Part shown: positions 17,499 through 25,665 of the stretch, piece after piece
Layout: each line of letters opens with the position of its first letter
Numbering within the stretch: position 1 is the first letter of the stretch
Origin: Akkermansia muciniphila
GTDB taxonomy: Bacteria > Verrucomicrobiota > Verrucomicrobiia > Verrucomicrobiales > DEV007
Assembly (NCBI GenBank): GCA_945883495.1
Contig: CAMCXS010000063.1
Span: 1 to 34,046, forward strand
Reading direction: 5' to 3'
Length of the DNA stretch: 34,046 nucleotides
The notes under the pieces: model-generated
Database searches by the model: none
What the model was told of the DNA's origin: nothing
What the model saw: only the letters and a program-made list of their open reading frames with translations
Translations under genes and position numbers: made by a program

Positions 17499-18556
17499 AC
17501 CCCGGCCAACTCCGAATCATGGTCACCGGCCTGCACCGCGGAGAGAATCCGCAGCCGGGAGCCGGAATTGTCCGCAGCATCCGGCGCGCTCTGCCGGACG
17601 CCTTTATCGTGGCGTTGGTCTATGATGCGCTGGAGAGCGGCATCTATATTGAGGGCGGCCCCGACGCCGTTCACGCGATGGTTTACCCGACCAGCGGGGC
17701 TGACGCCTACCTGGACCGGCTTGATGCGATCCTCCATCAATCGCCAGCCGACCTGTTCATTCCCACCCTTGACGCGGAGATCGAGTTGCTCGCCCATCTT
17801 CCCGGTGAGCTCGAGGCCCGCGGGCTTCGCTTCGTCTTGCCGGACAAAGCAACGCTCCAGCGCCGCTCCAAACAGCATCTCCCGGAACTCGCCGAGGCGT
17901 GCGGAGTCCCCGTGCCGCGGACGATCGCGGTGTTTGATCTCGCTGGTGCTCGACAGGCGGCTAGCGAGTTGGCGTTTCCGCTTTTTGTCAAAGGACAGTA
18001 CTACGACGCCACGAAGGTGGAGAACGAGCTGCAACTGGCGGGGGCGGTGTCGCGCCTGCTGGCGGAGTGGGGGGCTCCAGCGATTCTTCAGCAACGGGTC
18101 CACGGGCCCGAGTTCGACGTTTTGGGGCTCGGCGATGGTCAGGGGGGCACGATCGGAATGTGTGCCATCCGCAAAACGGCCCTGAGCGACAAGGGCAAAG
18201 GGCTCGGGGGAATGACGGTGAGCGACAAGCGTCTGCTCCAGATCTGCGAGCGCCTGATTGGTGAGCTAAAGTGGTGCGGGCCGTTCGAAGCGGAGTTCAT
18301 GCTCGACGAGTCTACGGGGGCATATTGCCTCATTGAAATCAACCCCAGGTTCCCGGCATGGATTGATTTCCCGTCGATGTGCGGGGCGAATTTCGCGGCG
18401 GCACTGGTCGATCGCCTCGCCACCGGCGCTTGGCCGGAGCCGCTCCCGGTTTGTCCGGCGGGCCATTTCTATCTTCGGCATCAAATTGAAGTCCACGGGC
18501 GGGTGGATCAACTCGCCCTGCTCACGACGGGGACAGGTTTCGGACAAGGACAATGA
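17495..18556 (+). CDS. ATP-grasp carboxylate-amine ligase
   Basis: The start at 17495 overlaps the PqqD-like stop (ATGA); the frame is open earlier, but the overlap and the Rossmann-like start MNPGQLRIMVTGLHRGE decide the start. The 353-aa protein has a pre-ATP-grasp domain (to about 115), then an ATP-grasp core related to carbamoyl-phosphate synthase and PylC-type enzymes. It includes an ATP-binding lysine in FPLFVKGQYYD (about residue 164), FEAEFMLDE (about 264-272) and the metal-binding motif LIEINPRFPAW (about 279-289). Such enzymes activate a carboxylate as acyl phosphate and join it to an amine or thiol. A glycine-rich loop (LSDKGKGLGGMTV) covers part of the active site. The substrates are unknown; the decarboxylase next door could supply an amine. 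Confidence 0.88.
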   Translation: MNPGQLRIMVTGLHRGENPQPGAGIVRSIRRALPDAFIVALVYDALESGIYIEGGPDAVHAMVYPTSGADAYLDRLDAILHQSPADLFIPTLDAEIELLAHLPGELEARGLRFVLPDKATLQRRSKQHLPELAEACGVPVPRTIAVFDLAGARQAASELAFPLFVKGQYYDATKVENELQLAGAVSRLLAEWGAPAILQQRVHGPEFDVLGLGDGQGGTIGMCAIRKTALSDKGKGLGGMTVSDKRLLQICERLIGELKWCGPFEAEFMLDESTGAYCLIEINPRFPAWIDFPSMCGANFAAALVDRLATGAWPEPLPVCPAGHFYLRHQIEVHGRVDQLALLTTGTGFGQGQ

Positions 18557-19980
18557 CATCGATGCACACGCGCGCCCCCTACACACGCCCCACCGTTCAA
18601 CGGCTCAGCCAGGGACCGGTCAACCCCTTCCGTCACGGTGCCTCTCCCGCCTGCTCGGAAATCGACGGAGTCACCGTGGCTGATCTAGTCAAGCAGCACG
18701 GAAGCCCGCTGTTTGTCTATTCAGAGAACACCCTCAGATCTCTCTATCGCAACGCGCACCGGGCGTTCACGCGCCGTTATGAGGATGTGCAGTTTGCCTG
18801 GTCCTACAAGACCAATCATCTCAACGCCATCTGCCGCGTCTTCCACCAGGAAGGATCGATCGCGGAGGTTGTCTCCGGCTTTGAATACGAAAAGGCCCGG
18901 CACAATGGCATTCCGGGAAATCAGATCATCTTCAACGGCCCCCATAAGGAAAAGGCCGACCTTGAGCGCGCCATCTCAGAGGGGGCCATGATCCAGGTCG
19001 ATAACATGGACGAGTTGCTCGTCCTCGCCGACATGGCCAAGGGCCGCAGGGAAGCTCTCCCCATCGCGCTGCGCGTGCATATCAGCACGGGAGGCCATGT
19101 TGTCTGGTCCAAGTTTGGATTCAACGGGGATGACGGGGAAGTGCAGCAGATCATCCGCCGCATCATTGCGATTCCGCAGCTCCGTCTCATTGGTCTGCAT
19201 ACCCATATCGGAACCTTCATCCTGGACCCGGAATGGTATCAGATCGCCACCCGCAAATTGGTCGGGCTGGCCTTGGAAGCAGAAGCGATGGGCGCCGGAC
19301 CGATCACCTATCTGAATTTGGGAGGAGGCTTCGCCTCGATGGCCCGGCTCCATTACCAATACCTTCCCCCGGAGCAAGTCACACCGGCCGTGGACCGTTA
19401 CGCGGAAGCGATTTGTGATACCATCACCGGGATGTGGCCGGCGAATCGGCCGCTGCCCCGTCTCTATTTGGAGACAGGCCGCGCATTGGTTGACGATGCC
19501 GGTTATCTCATCGCATCCGTGGTCGCGGTGAAGCGAAAGTCGATTCATGATCCGCTCCAGGCCGCACTCGTGGCCTACGGAAAGAATTCGGCGCCGCTGG
19601 TCGCACATGGCTCCCAGAATGCGTTGGTGCTCGATGCCGGGATCAATCTGCTCTATACCACGACTTGGTACCAGCCCCGGATTTTTCCGGTCAAGCCCTG
19701 CCTCGACGCGCCCGTTCCGACCACGGTCTATGGTTGTCTCTGCATGAACATTGACGTCATTCGGGAGGAGGCGCCGCTGCCGAATCTGAACACGGGAGAT
19801 CAGGTAGTGATCCATCCGGTGGGCGCATACAATCAGACGCAGTCGATGCAGTTCATCACCTACCGCCCCGCAGCCGTTTTGGTCGGTCAAGACAAACGGG
19901 TGCATCTGATCCGGAAGCGGGAGAATCTGGAATATGTGCAGGGCATGGAAGTTCTGCCCGCTCACTTGTCCGGCTCATGA
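18553..19980 (+). CDS. PLP-dependent decarboxylase, diaminopimelate decarboxylase-like (fold type III)
   Basis: This 475-aa protein starts in an ATGA overlap with the ligase gene. It has the alanine racemase/DAP decarboxylase layout. The PLP lysine is K86 in AWSYKTNHLN, the phosphate-binding barrel has HTHIG (H216 onward) and LGGGF (257), ETGRAL (E307 onward) replaces the usual EPGR, and YGCLCMNID carries the expected catalytic cysteine (C397). Family members decarboxylate meso-diaminopimelate, ornithine, arginine, carboxynorspermidine or related substrates. The unusual N-terminal extension of about 40 residues and the ETGR variant suggest a specialised substrate rather than housekeeping LysA. 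Its place between an ATP-grasp ligase and a transporter suggests biosynthesis of an amine-bearing metabolite or of a group added to a peptide or cell-wall component. Confidence 0.88.
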   Translation: MTSMHTRAPYTRPTVQRLSQGPVNPFRHGASPACSEIDGVTVADLVKQHGSPLFVYSENTLRSLYRNAHRAFTRRYEDVQFAWSYKTNHLNAICRVFHQEGSIAEVVSGFEYEKARHNGIPGNQIIFNGPHKEKADLERAISEGAMIQVDNMDELLVLADMAKGRREALPIALRVHISTGGHVVWSKFGFNGDDGEVQQIIRRIIAIPQLRLIGLHTHIGTFILDPEWYQIATRKLVGLALEAEAMGAGPITYLNLGGGFASMARLHYQYLPPEQVTPAVDRYAEAICDTITGMWPANRPLPRLYLETGRALVDDAGYLIASVVAVKRKSIHDPLQAALVAYGKNSAPLVAHGSQNALVLDAGINLLYTTTWYQPRIFPVKPCLDAPVPTTVYGCLCMNIDVIREEAPLPNLNTGDQVVIHPVGAYNQTQSMQFITYRPAAVLVGQDKRVHLIRKRENLEYVQGMEVLPAHLSGS

Positions 19981-22160
19981 TCTTCATCCCGGAGAGGGAA
20001 GCGCCACTCACCGCGCTCACGTTTGCTCAATCTCTCTGGCGGGGATTGCCGCGTGCCTATGCCATCTTGTTTTTCTCAAGCAACGTGCGTTTTGGGTGGT
20101 GGCTGTTGTCCGTGGGGTTGATCCAGCCGGTCCTGGGTCTGTGTGGTTTGTTTGGAGTGGTCTCCTCCGCCGCGCTGGCTTGGTGTCTCGGTTTTGACCG
20201 GGTGCTCTTGCGCACCGGTTTTTCCCTGTTCAACCCGATGCTCACCTGCTTGACCGTGGGATGGTTGCATCATTGCCATCACTTTGAATGGCCGGTGCTC
20301 GCGCTGCTGTTGGCGACTGCGGCGGCCGCGGGCTTCTTCCTCTCCGCGGGAATGAATGCTTGGTCGGGCATTCACTTCGGTATCTCCGCGCACAGTTTGC
20401 CGGCGGTGTTGGGTGCCTATCTGCTCTACTTGGTTTCGCACGCCCTCTACGGCCCCGCGATTCCACCTCCCCAAGAGGCATCGGTTTGGATGGACATGCC
20501 GTTTCTTCCCCCCTTGTGGCAGGGGCTGTTTCAAGCATTTGGAAGCATGGCCTTTCAAGCACGGGCTCTCCCTGGACTCCTCGTGTTCATCGGTCTGGCA
20601 TGCACCTCCCCTTTGGCGACGCTGGTAGGGACAGCCGCCTACGCTACGGGACTGGCGGTCTTGGTCCAACTGGGCGTGGCCGCGGAATCGGCCGGCCTTC
20701 TGGTGGGGGGCTACAATTTCGTGCTATGCGGGATTGCTCTAGGTACGGCTTATTATATTGCCTCTGGCGCCACGATTCTCCTGGCGCTTTTCGGCACGGT
20801 GATCTGCGCGATCAGCGGCGTGGCGCTCTCTGCGGCACTGCAATATTTCTCCATGCCGCCGAGCGCTTTGCCTTACAATTTGGTGCTTCTGGCGCTGCTC
20901 TATCCGTTGCGGCAACGGTTTAGCGCCGGCGCCTTAGTTCCCTCTCCCGCCCCGGGGGCCATGCCTGAGGAAGCTGCACGGATTGTCCTCGTTCAGGCGC
21001 GGCGATTTCCGGATCTCCACAAGCCCGCGCTCGCTTTACCCTTCGATGGGCCTCGTTTGGTGACCCAAGGATTCACCGGTCCGCTCACCCACAGGGGCAG
21101 GTGGCAGCACGCCCTTGATTTTGAGATGGAGGAACGCGGCTCCCGCCATTCAGGGAGTGGAGACTCTCTGGTGGATTATCACATCTTCGATACGCCGGTG
21201 CTGGCCCCGGTGCCCGGATATGTGGTCCATATCGCGGACGACGTTCCGGACAATTTCCCAGGACAAAACAACCCTGACCGCAATTGGGGCAACTGTATTA
21301 TTCTTTACGCCGATGCAGGTTATTACGTCATGGCCGCTCACCTCAAAGCTGGCTCCGTGACGGTGAGAGCGGGCCAACGAGTGGCCGCGGGAGAGGAGCT
21401 GGCCCGGTGCGGAAACAGCGGCCGTTCTCCCGTGCCGCATTTGCATTTGCAGATCCAGGGAAATGGATACTACGGCGCATCCACGCTCCCGTTTTGCCTG
21501 AAGAACTATATTGAAACTGGAACCGACTCAGGCCCGGTGTTTCAGACGTCCGGGGTGCCCCTGGCCGGGTTCACGATCCGGCCTGCCCCGCGGCATGCTG
21601 CCTTGGCCGAAATGCTCGGCGGACTCCTTCCTGGAGAATATCGCTATCGCGTCACCGATCATCGGGACCGTTCCCGGGAAGAGACGGTGATCCTGGACTT
21701 TGACGAATGGGGACGCTACCGCTTCCGCTCCAGGCGTTACGGAGCGCAGGTGACCGCCTTCATCAACGATGGGGTGTTCTATATGGGAGATTACACCGGT
21801 CCGGGACAGAGTGTCCTCGCCCTCATCGCCGCTGGGATGGCGCGGATCCCGTGCATTGACGTTCCGGAAGTCACCTGGATCGACCGGGTGAGCAGTGCGC
21901 CATTCCGCTCTCCAAGCCTGGCCTGGGGGCTCGACCTGATCGAGCCGTTTTTCGGGCCATTCCTGATGTCCTTGCGATACCGGATGGAGGCGGAGCATGG
22001 TGGGGGCGTGGCCATTCATTCGACTCTGATCGGACCTAGCGACGGGTCAACGCCTGCGGCGATCACTTGCGGGCTTCAATCGCGACGTGGCGTCGTCCGG
22101 GTGGAAGCACGGTTTCACAACGATCATACGCTCAAAGCCGTCCAGACGGATTTCAAATGA
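19977..22160 (+). CDS. Urea transporter-family membrane domain fused to M23 (LytM-like) peptidase
   Basis: The start overlaps the decarboxylase stop (ATGA at 19977-19980). Residues about 20-320 are strongly hydrophobic with about ten membrane spans and two pseudo-repeated signatures of the UT/SLC14 family (GFSLFNPMLTCLTVG and GGYNFVLCGIALG). Residues about 350-510 form an M23 domain with the zinc ligands H378 and D381 (HALDFEM) and HLH at 488-490, plus the AHLK histidine near 447; all expected active-site residues are present. A beta-rich C-terminal region of about 200 residues follows. UT proteins are narrow channels for urea or similar small amides; LytM enzymes cut peptidoglycan cross-links or other glycine-containing peptides in the periplasm. 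The fusion suggests coupling of envelope peptide cleavage to uptake or export of a small product. Confidence 0.87.
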   Translation: MIFIPEREAPLTALTFAQSLWRGLPRAYAILFFSSNVRFGWWLLSVGLIQPVLGLCGLFGVVSSAALAWCLGFDRVLLRTGFSLFNPMLTCLTVGWLHHCHHFEWPVLALLLATAAAAGFFLSAGMNAWSGIHFGISAHSLPAVLGAYLLYLVSHALYGPAIPPPQEASVWMDMPFLPPLWQGLFQAFGSMAFQARALPGLLVFIGLACTSPLATLVGTAAYATGLAVLVQLGVAAESAGLLVGGYNFVLCGIALGTAYYIASGATILLALFGTVICAISGVALSAALQYFSMPPSALPYNLVLLALLYPLRQRFSAGALVPSPAPGAMPEEAARIVLVQARRFPDLHKPALALPFDGPRLVTQGFTGPLTHRGRWQHALDFEMEERGSRHSGSGDSLVDYHIFDTPVLAPVPGYVVHIADDVPDNFPGQNNPDRNWGNCIILYADAGYYVMAAHLKAGSVTVRAGQRVAAGEELARCGNSGRSPVPHLHLQIQGNGYYGASTLPFCLKNYIETGTDSGPVFQTSGVPLAGFTIRPAPRHAALAEMLGGLLPGEYRYRVTDHRDRSREETVILDFDEWGRYRFRSRRYGAQVTAFINDGVFYMGDYTGPGQSVLALIAAGMARIPCIDVPEVTWIDRVSSAPFRSPSLAWGLDLIEPFFGPFLMSLRYRMEAEHGGGVAIHSTLIGPSDGSTPAAITCGLQSRRGVVRVEARFHNDHTLKAVQTDFK

Positions 22161-23191
22161 CAGCGTTCATCAGACTTCACCCTTTGCTCCTGACACTCGG
22201 TGCGATCGGAACTCTGTTGGCGGGGGAAGGACCTCCGCCGGTTCCAGGCAGCCCCTTCGCCGAAGAGGCCTACTGGGCCACCGTGATGAATTACCCGAGG
22301 CCCGGGAACCTGCACGGGATCGTCAATTTCAACGCAACGGACGACTATGTGACGGGGAATGGATTGCTCCTGGAGAACCAGGGGGTGATGCTGCAGCCGC
22401 TGGTGCGAGTCACCACCCCTCTGTCTGCCAATCCCACGAAGTGGCTCAGCACGGTGAGCCTCACCTTAGGTGGCTGGGCGACTTGGCATAGCAATGAGGA
22501 CGCTGCCGATCCCCGTGAGTGGCAAGAAGTCGATGTCTTCGGTGGAATCTCTGCCCAATTCGCGCGCGATTGGACCTTGAGCACCTTTTACTCAGCGTAT
22601 CTCAGTCAAACAGGCGCGTTTCCGACAGCATGGGATCTCGTGGTGGCCTTGTCCTATGATGACAGGCGACTGTTCGGCGCATTGGCATTGCACCCGTTTG
22701 TGGAGTTCAAACGCCAAACAGAGGGCAGTGTAACCGTCTCATTTGTTCCGGAAAATCGCGACGAAAGTTATTCGTTCCGTCTGGGCGTGGCCCCGTCCCG
22801 GCAGTTCAAGCATTTCCGCATCGAGTTGCCGGCATTTGTGACGCTTGTGCCGGAGGGATTTTATCAGCGGTCCTCCACCAAAACGGAAACCGGGCTCTTC
22901 TACGCGTATGATCCTTACTATCTAGTCTATTATCCAGTGCCGTATACTTATGAGGTCCACGACGGCCAACCTGCCCAGGGCGGGATCGGGTTTCTCAGCG
23001 CGGCCATGAAAGCCACCGTGCCAGTTGAGGTCCTCTCCTCGCAGCAAGTCCATACGGCGGTGTATGGGGCGGTCCAATTTTATCATTTCGTCAATGAAGG
23101 GCTTATTGAAGGGAACCAAGCTCTTGCCGGCACGAGCAGCCGCGAAGAAGATCTCGTGCAATTTCACGTAGGTGTGACGGTGTCGTTCTAG
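22157..23191 (+). CDS. Probable outer-membrane beta-barrel protein
   Basis: The start at 22157 overlaps the transporter stop (ATGA). The 344-aa product has a signal peptide (MTAFIRLHPLLLTLGAIGTLLAG). Many alternating aromatic/hydrophobic strands follow, such as WLSTVSLTLGGWATWHS, WTLSTFYSAYLSQTG, AVYGAVQFYHFV and FHVGVTVSF. It ends in phenylalanine, the terminal residue recognised by the BAM machinery in outer-membrane proteins. The layout resembles barrels that form small-molecule channels, but I do not recognise a named family. As last gene of the ATGA-linked set it would supply the outer-membrane step. No terminator is evident after the stop. Confidence 0.75.
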   Translation: MTAFIRLHPLLLTLGAIGTLLAGEGPPPVPGSPFAEEAYWATVMNYPRPGNLHGIVNFNATDDYVTGNGLLLENQGVMLQPLVRVTTPLSANPTKWLSTVSLTLGGWATWHSNEDAADPREWQEVDVFGGISAQFARDWTLSTFYSAYLSQTGAFPTAWDLVVALSYDDRRLFGALALHPFVEFKRQTEGSVTVSFVPENRDESYSFRLGVAPSRQFKHFRIELPAFVTLVPEGFYQRSSTKTETGLFYAYDPYYLVYYPVPYTYEVHDGQPAQGGIGFLSAAMKATVPVEVLSSQQVHTAVYGAVQFYHFVNEGLIEGNQALAGTSSREEDLVQFHVGVTVSF

Positions 23192-23394
23192 AGCTCGTCC
23201 AGCGGATGGCCACTTCAAAGACGGCACCGGCAGCACCGCACGCCAACCGGAGACGGGTGGGCAGGCTAGCCATGAGAGCTCCCACGGGAGAATATCCGGA
23301 TTCAGGGGAGAATTTCCGGTCCAAAAGAATTCCCAGCGATCGCCAACTTCCTTGTCCACGTTCGCCCGTTCGAGGGGACAACCTCTTGATCGTC

Positions 23395-23890
23395 CATGCC
23401 TCCAAAACTTCACTCCGCTCGCTCTTGCGCTCGTTGGGGTCCTTTGCGGCCAAGTCCACGCGCAAACACCCGGTGAGGCCGCTTTTCAGCGACTCGACAA
23501 GGACTAGGGCGGCAAGATCACCCTCGACGAATCACCGGGCCACTGCGGAGGAAATCGCCGGGTTGCTCGCCGGGTCCAGTGCCATGCGCTTCCTCGTCGC
23601 TTTGGAGAAAGCGCAGACCGGCCCGCTGAAATTCCGCGTGCAGGACTCGCTCGATTTCGCCGCCCGCATCGGCGGCCAACGCCCCGAGAGCGAAACGGAC
23701 GAACGCGCCCAAAACACCTCCGCCATCCAAGGCTGGCTCGGTAAACCGGGCGGCTCCCGTCGCCATCGGCTTCGAGATTCTGTATGCGAAGGTCGGCGAC
23801 GCCGAAATAGATCCGGATTCCGCCCGTGCTCTAGGCCAAGACATCGCCAATGCTCTGGTGGCATACTTGCAGACCACGCCGAAGCCATGA
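23395..23890 (+). pseudogene. Decayed secreted EF-hand gene, fragments in three frames
   Basis: A signal-like stretch LALALVGVLCGQVHA followed by AAFQRLDKD, a TAG stop at 23505-23507 and then GGKITLDE is the start of an EF-hand protein of the kind often fused to esterases in Verrucomicrobiota. Reading continues in other frames. The final part (APVAIGFEILYAKVGD to AYLQTTPKP, from about 23753) is in yet another frame and ends at 23890. That stop overlaps the ATG of the next gene (ATGA), so the remnant once headed the downstream operon. The original function is not recognised. The stretch 23192-23394 before it holds nothing I can identify. Confidence 0.55.
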
Positions 23891-25665
23891 AACAATCTCA
23901 AGCCCTCGTCCTTGCCCTTTTGTTCGGCTGCCTGGCTTCACCGGCCCGAGCGCATACCGTAATCACTTTTGGCGATTCCGTCACCGCGCCTCGGGGCAAC
24001 TCGGAGGACTACGCCGGCATCCTTGCCTCGGATTTGTTGTTCGATGGCAAAGCAATCGAGGTCAGCAACGCGGGCGTGGGCGGGAACACGACGGCGATGG
24101 CGCTGAAGCGCTTCGATGCCGATGTCCTCCAAAAGCAGCCAGATACCGTGGTGCTGATGTTTGGCATCAATGACTCGGCGGTGGATGTCTGGAAAAAACC
24201 GCCCGCCACTCAGCCGCGCGTGGCACTGGATCCGTTCAAGAGCAACCTCGCTTCCATGGTGAAGGCACTCAAGGAACGAGGCACCCGCGTGGTGCTCCTG
24301 ACGCCCAACCCGCTCAAGTGGACCGACACCCTGCGCCAGCTCTACGGCCAGCCGCCTTACCTGCCCGATGACCCCGACGGCATGAACGTCCTGCTGCGCG
24401 ATTATGCGCAAGTCGTGCGCGACCTCGCGAAACAGGAGGGCGTGGGCCTGGTTGATGTGTATGCTCTTTTCAAAGCCTACGAGGCCACGCCTGCCGCCAA
24501 ACATCGCCCGCTCTCACGGGATGGCATGCATCCCGATTCCGAAGGGCAGCACCTCATCGCCACCGCGCTCATCAAGGAACTGAGCGCGCTTGATGCCCGC
24601 TATGCGCGCAAGCCGGGCACCGTGTGGACGCCCAGCGGCGAGGTGAATGAGGTTCACCCCCTGGCCACCGACATCACCCACGACGCGCCGGGCCCGGCCG
24701 TGCTCGGCCCCGCGCTGGTGAAGCTCGGCGACGGCTCGGTAATGTCCATTTTCTCCACGCCCACCAGCTACGGAGGAAAACCAGGCGAATGCTTCATCGC
24801 CGGCCGCATCACACGCGACGGAGGCAAGACCTGGGAGCCGGTGCGCGAGTTGACCCGCCTTCCGAAAGGGCGTGCAGCCCATCCCACCGCGCACCGCAGC
24901 CGCGATGGCACGCTGCATCTCTTCTTCCTCGGCTACATCAAGTTCGAGTGGGACAAGGAGCACATCAACCCAACCGAGCAATGCCGCAGCGACCTATGGA
25001 CCGCGCGCAGCACCGACGACGGCAAGACGTGGAGCGAACCGCAAATGATTTTCCAAGGCTACACCGGCAGCACCAACGGCGCGGAGGAAACCCGCAATGG
25101 CCGCCTCGTCGTGCCGTTCTCCCACTACGTCTCCGGCCCGGGCCGCCTCGTCGCCAAGACCGTGAGCAGCGTGGACGGAGGGCGAACATGGGAACCCAGC
25201 AACGCGCTAGACATCGGCGGTGCGGGCGATCACGAGGGCGCGCTTGAGCCCTGCGTCATCGAGTTGCAGGATGGCCGCCTGTGGATGCTCATCCGCACCA
25301 CGCGCAAGGTCTTCTGGGAAAGCTTCTCCACGGACGGCGGACGCACCTGGTCCCCCGCGAAGGCAACCACCATCGACAGCGCCAGCGCCCCAGCCCACGT
25401 CATCCGCCTGACGGACGGCCGCCTCGCCATGGCCTGGAACCGAGCGCAAGGTGGACGCACCAGGTTGCACCTCGCGCTCTCCGCGGACGATGGGAAAACC
25501 TGGACGCCCTCCTTCATCGCAGTGCGCGGCAGCGCGACCTATCCCTTCGTGCTCGAAGCCAACCCCGGAGAACTCTGGGTCGGTTACATGGACGCCCACG
25601 CGGGCTGGGGCACCACCCCGCGGGCTAGGCATTTCAAAGTTTCCGTATCACATCTCCAGCCATGA
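23887..25665 (+). CDS. Secreted SGNH hydrolase fused to sialidase-type BNR propeller
   Basis: The start at 23887 gives a signal peptide (MKQSQALVLALLFGCLASPARA) and 592 aa; the longer open frame upstream runs through the decayed gene. The SGNH part (about 24-240) has GDSV with Ser31, GVGGNTT, FGINDS and DGMH (D212, H215), so all four family blocks are present. From about 250 a six-bladed sialidase-like propeller follows, with five Asp boxes (RDGGKTW, DDGKTW, VDGGRTW, TDGGRTW, DDGKTW). The combination suggests removal of O-acetyl groups plus cleavage or binding of sialic acid or a similar sugar. It is not certain that the propeller is catalytic. The ATGA overlap with the CE15 gene at 25662 shows tight coupling. 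Confidence 0.88.
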   Translation: MKQSQALVLALLFGCLASPARAHTVITFGDSVTAPRGNSEDYAGILASDLLFDGKAIEVSNAGVGGNTTAMALKRFDADVLQKQPDTVVLMFGINDSAVDVWKKPPATQPRVALDPFKSNLASMVKALKERGTRVVLLTPNPLKWTDTLRQLYGQPPYLPDDPDGMNVLLRDYAQVVRDLAKQEGVGLVDVYALFKAYEATPAAKHRPLSRDGMHPDSEGQHLIATALIKELSALDARYARKPGTVWTPSGEVNEVHPLATDITHDAPGPAVLGPALVKLGDGSVMSIFSTPTSYGGKPGECFIAGRITRDGGKTWEPVRELTRLPKGRAAHPTAHRSRDGTLHLFFLGYIKFEWDKEHINPTEQCRSDLWTARSTDDGKTWSEPQMIFQGYTGSTNGAEETRNGRLVVPFSHYVSGPGRLVAKTVSSVDGGRTWEPSNALDIGGAGDHEGALEPCVIELQDGRLWMLIRTTRKVFWESFSTDGGRTWSPAKATTIDSASAPAHVIRLTDGRLAMAWNRAQGGRTRLHLALSADDGKTWTPSFIAVRGSATYPFVLEANPGELWVGYMDAHAGWGTTPRARHFKVSVSHLQP

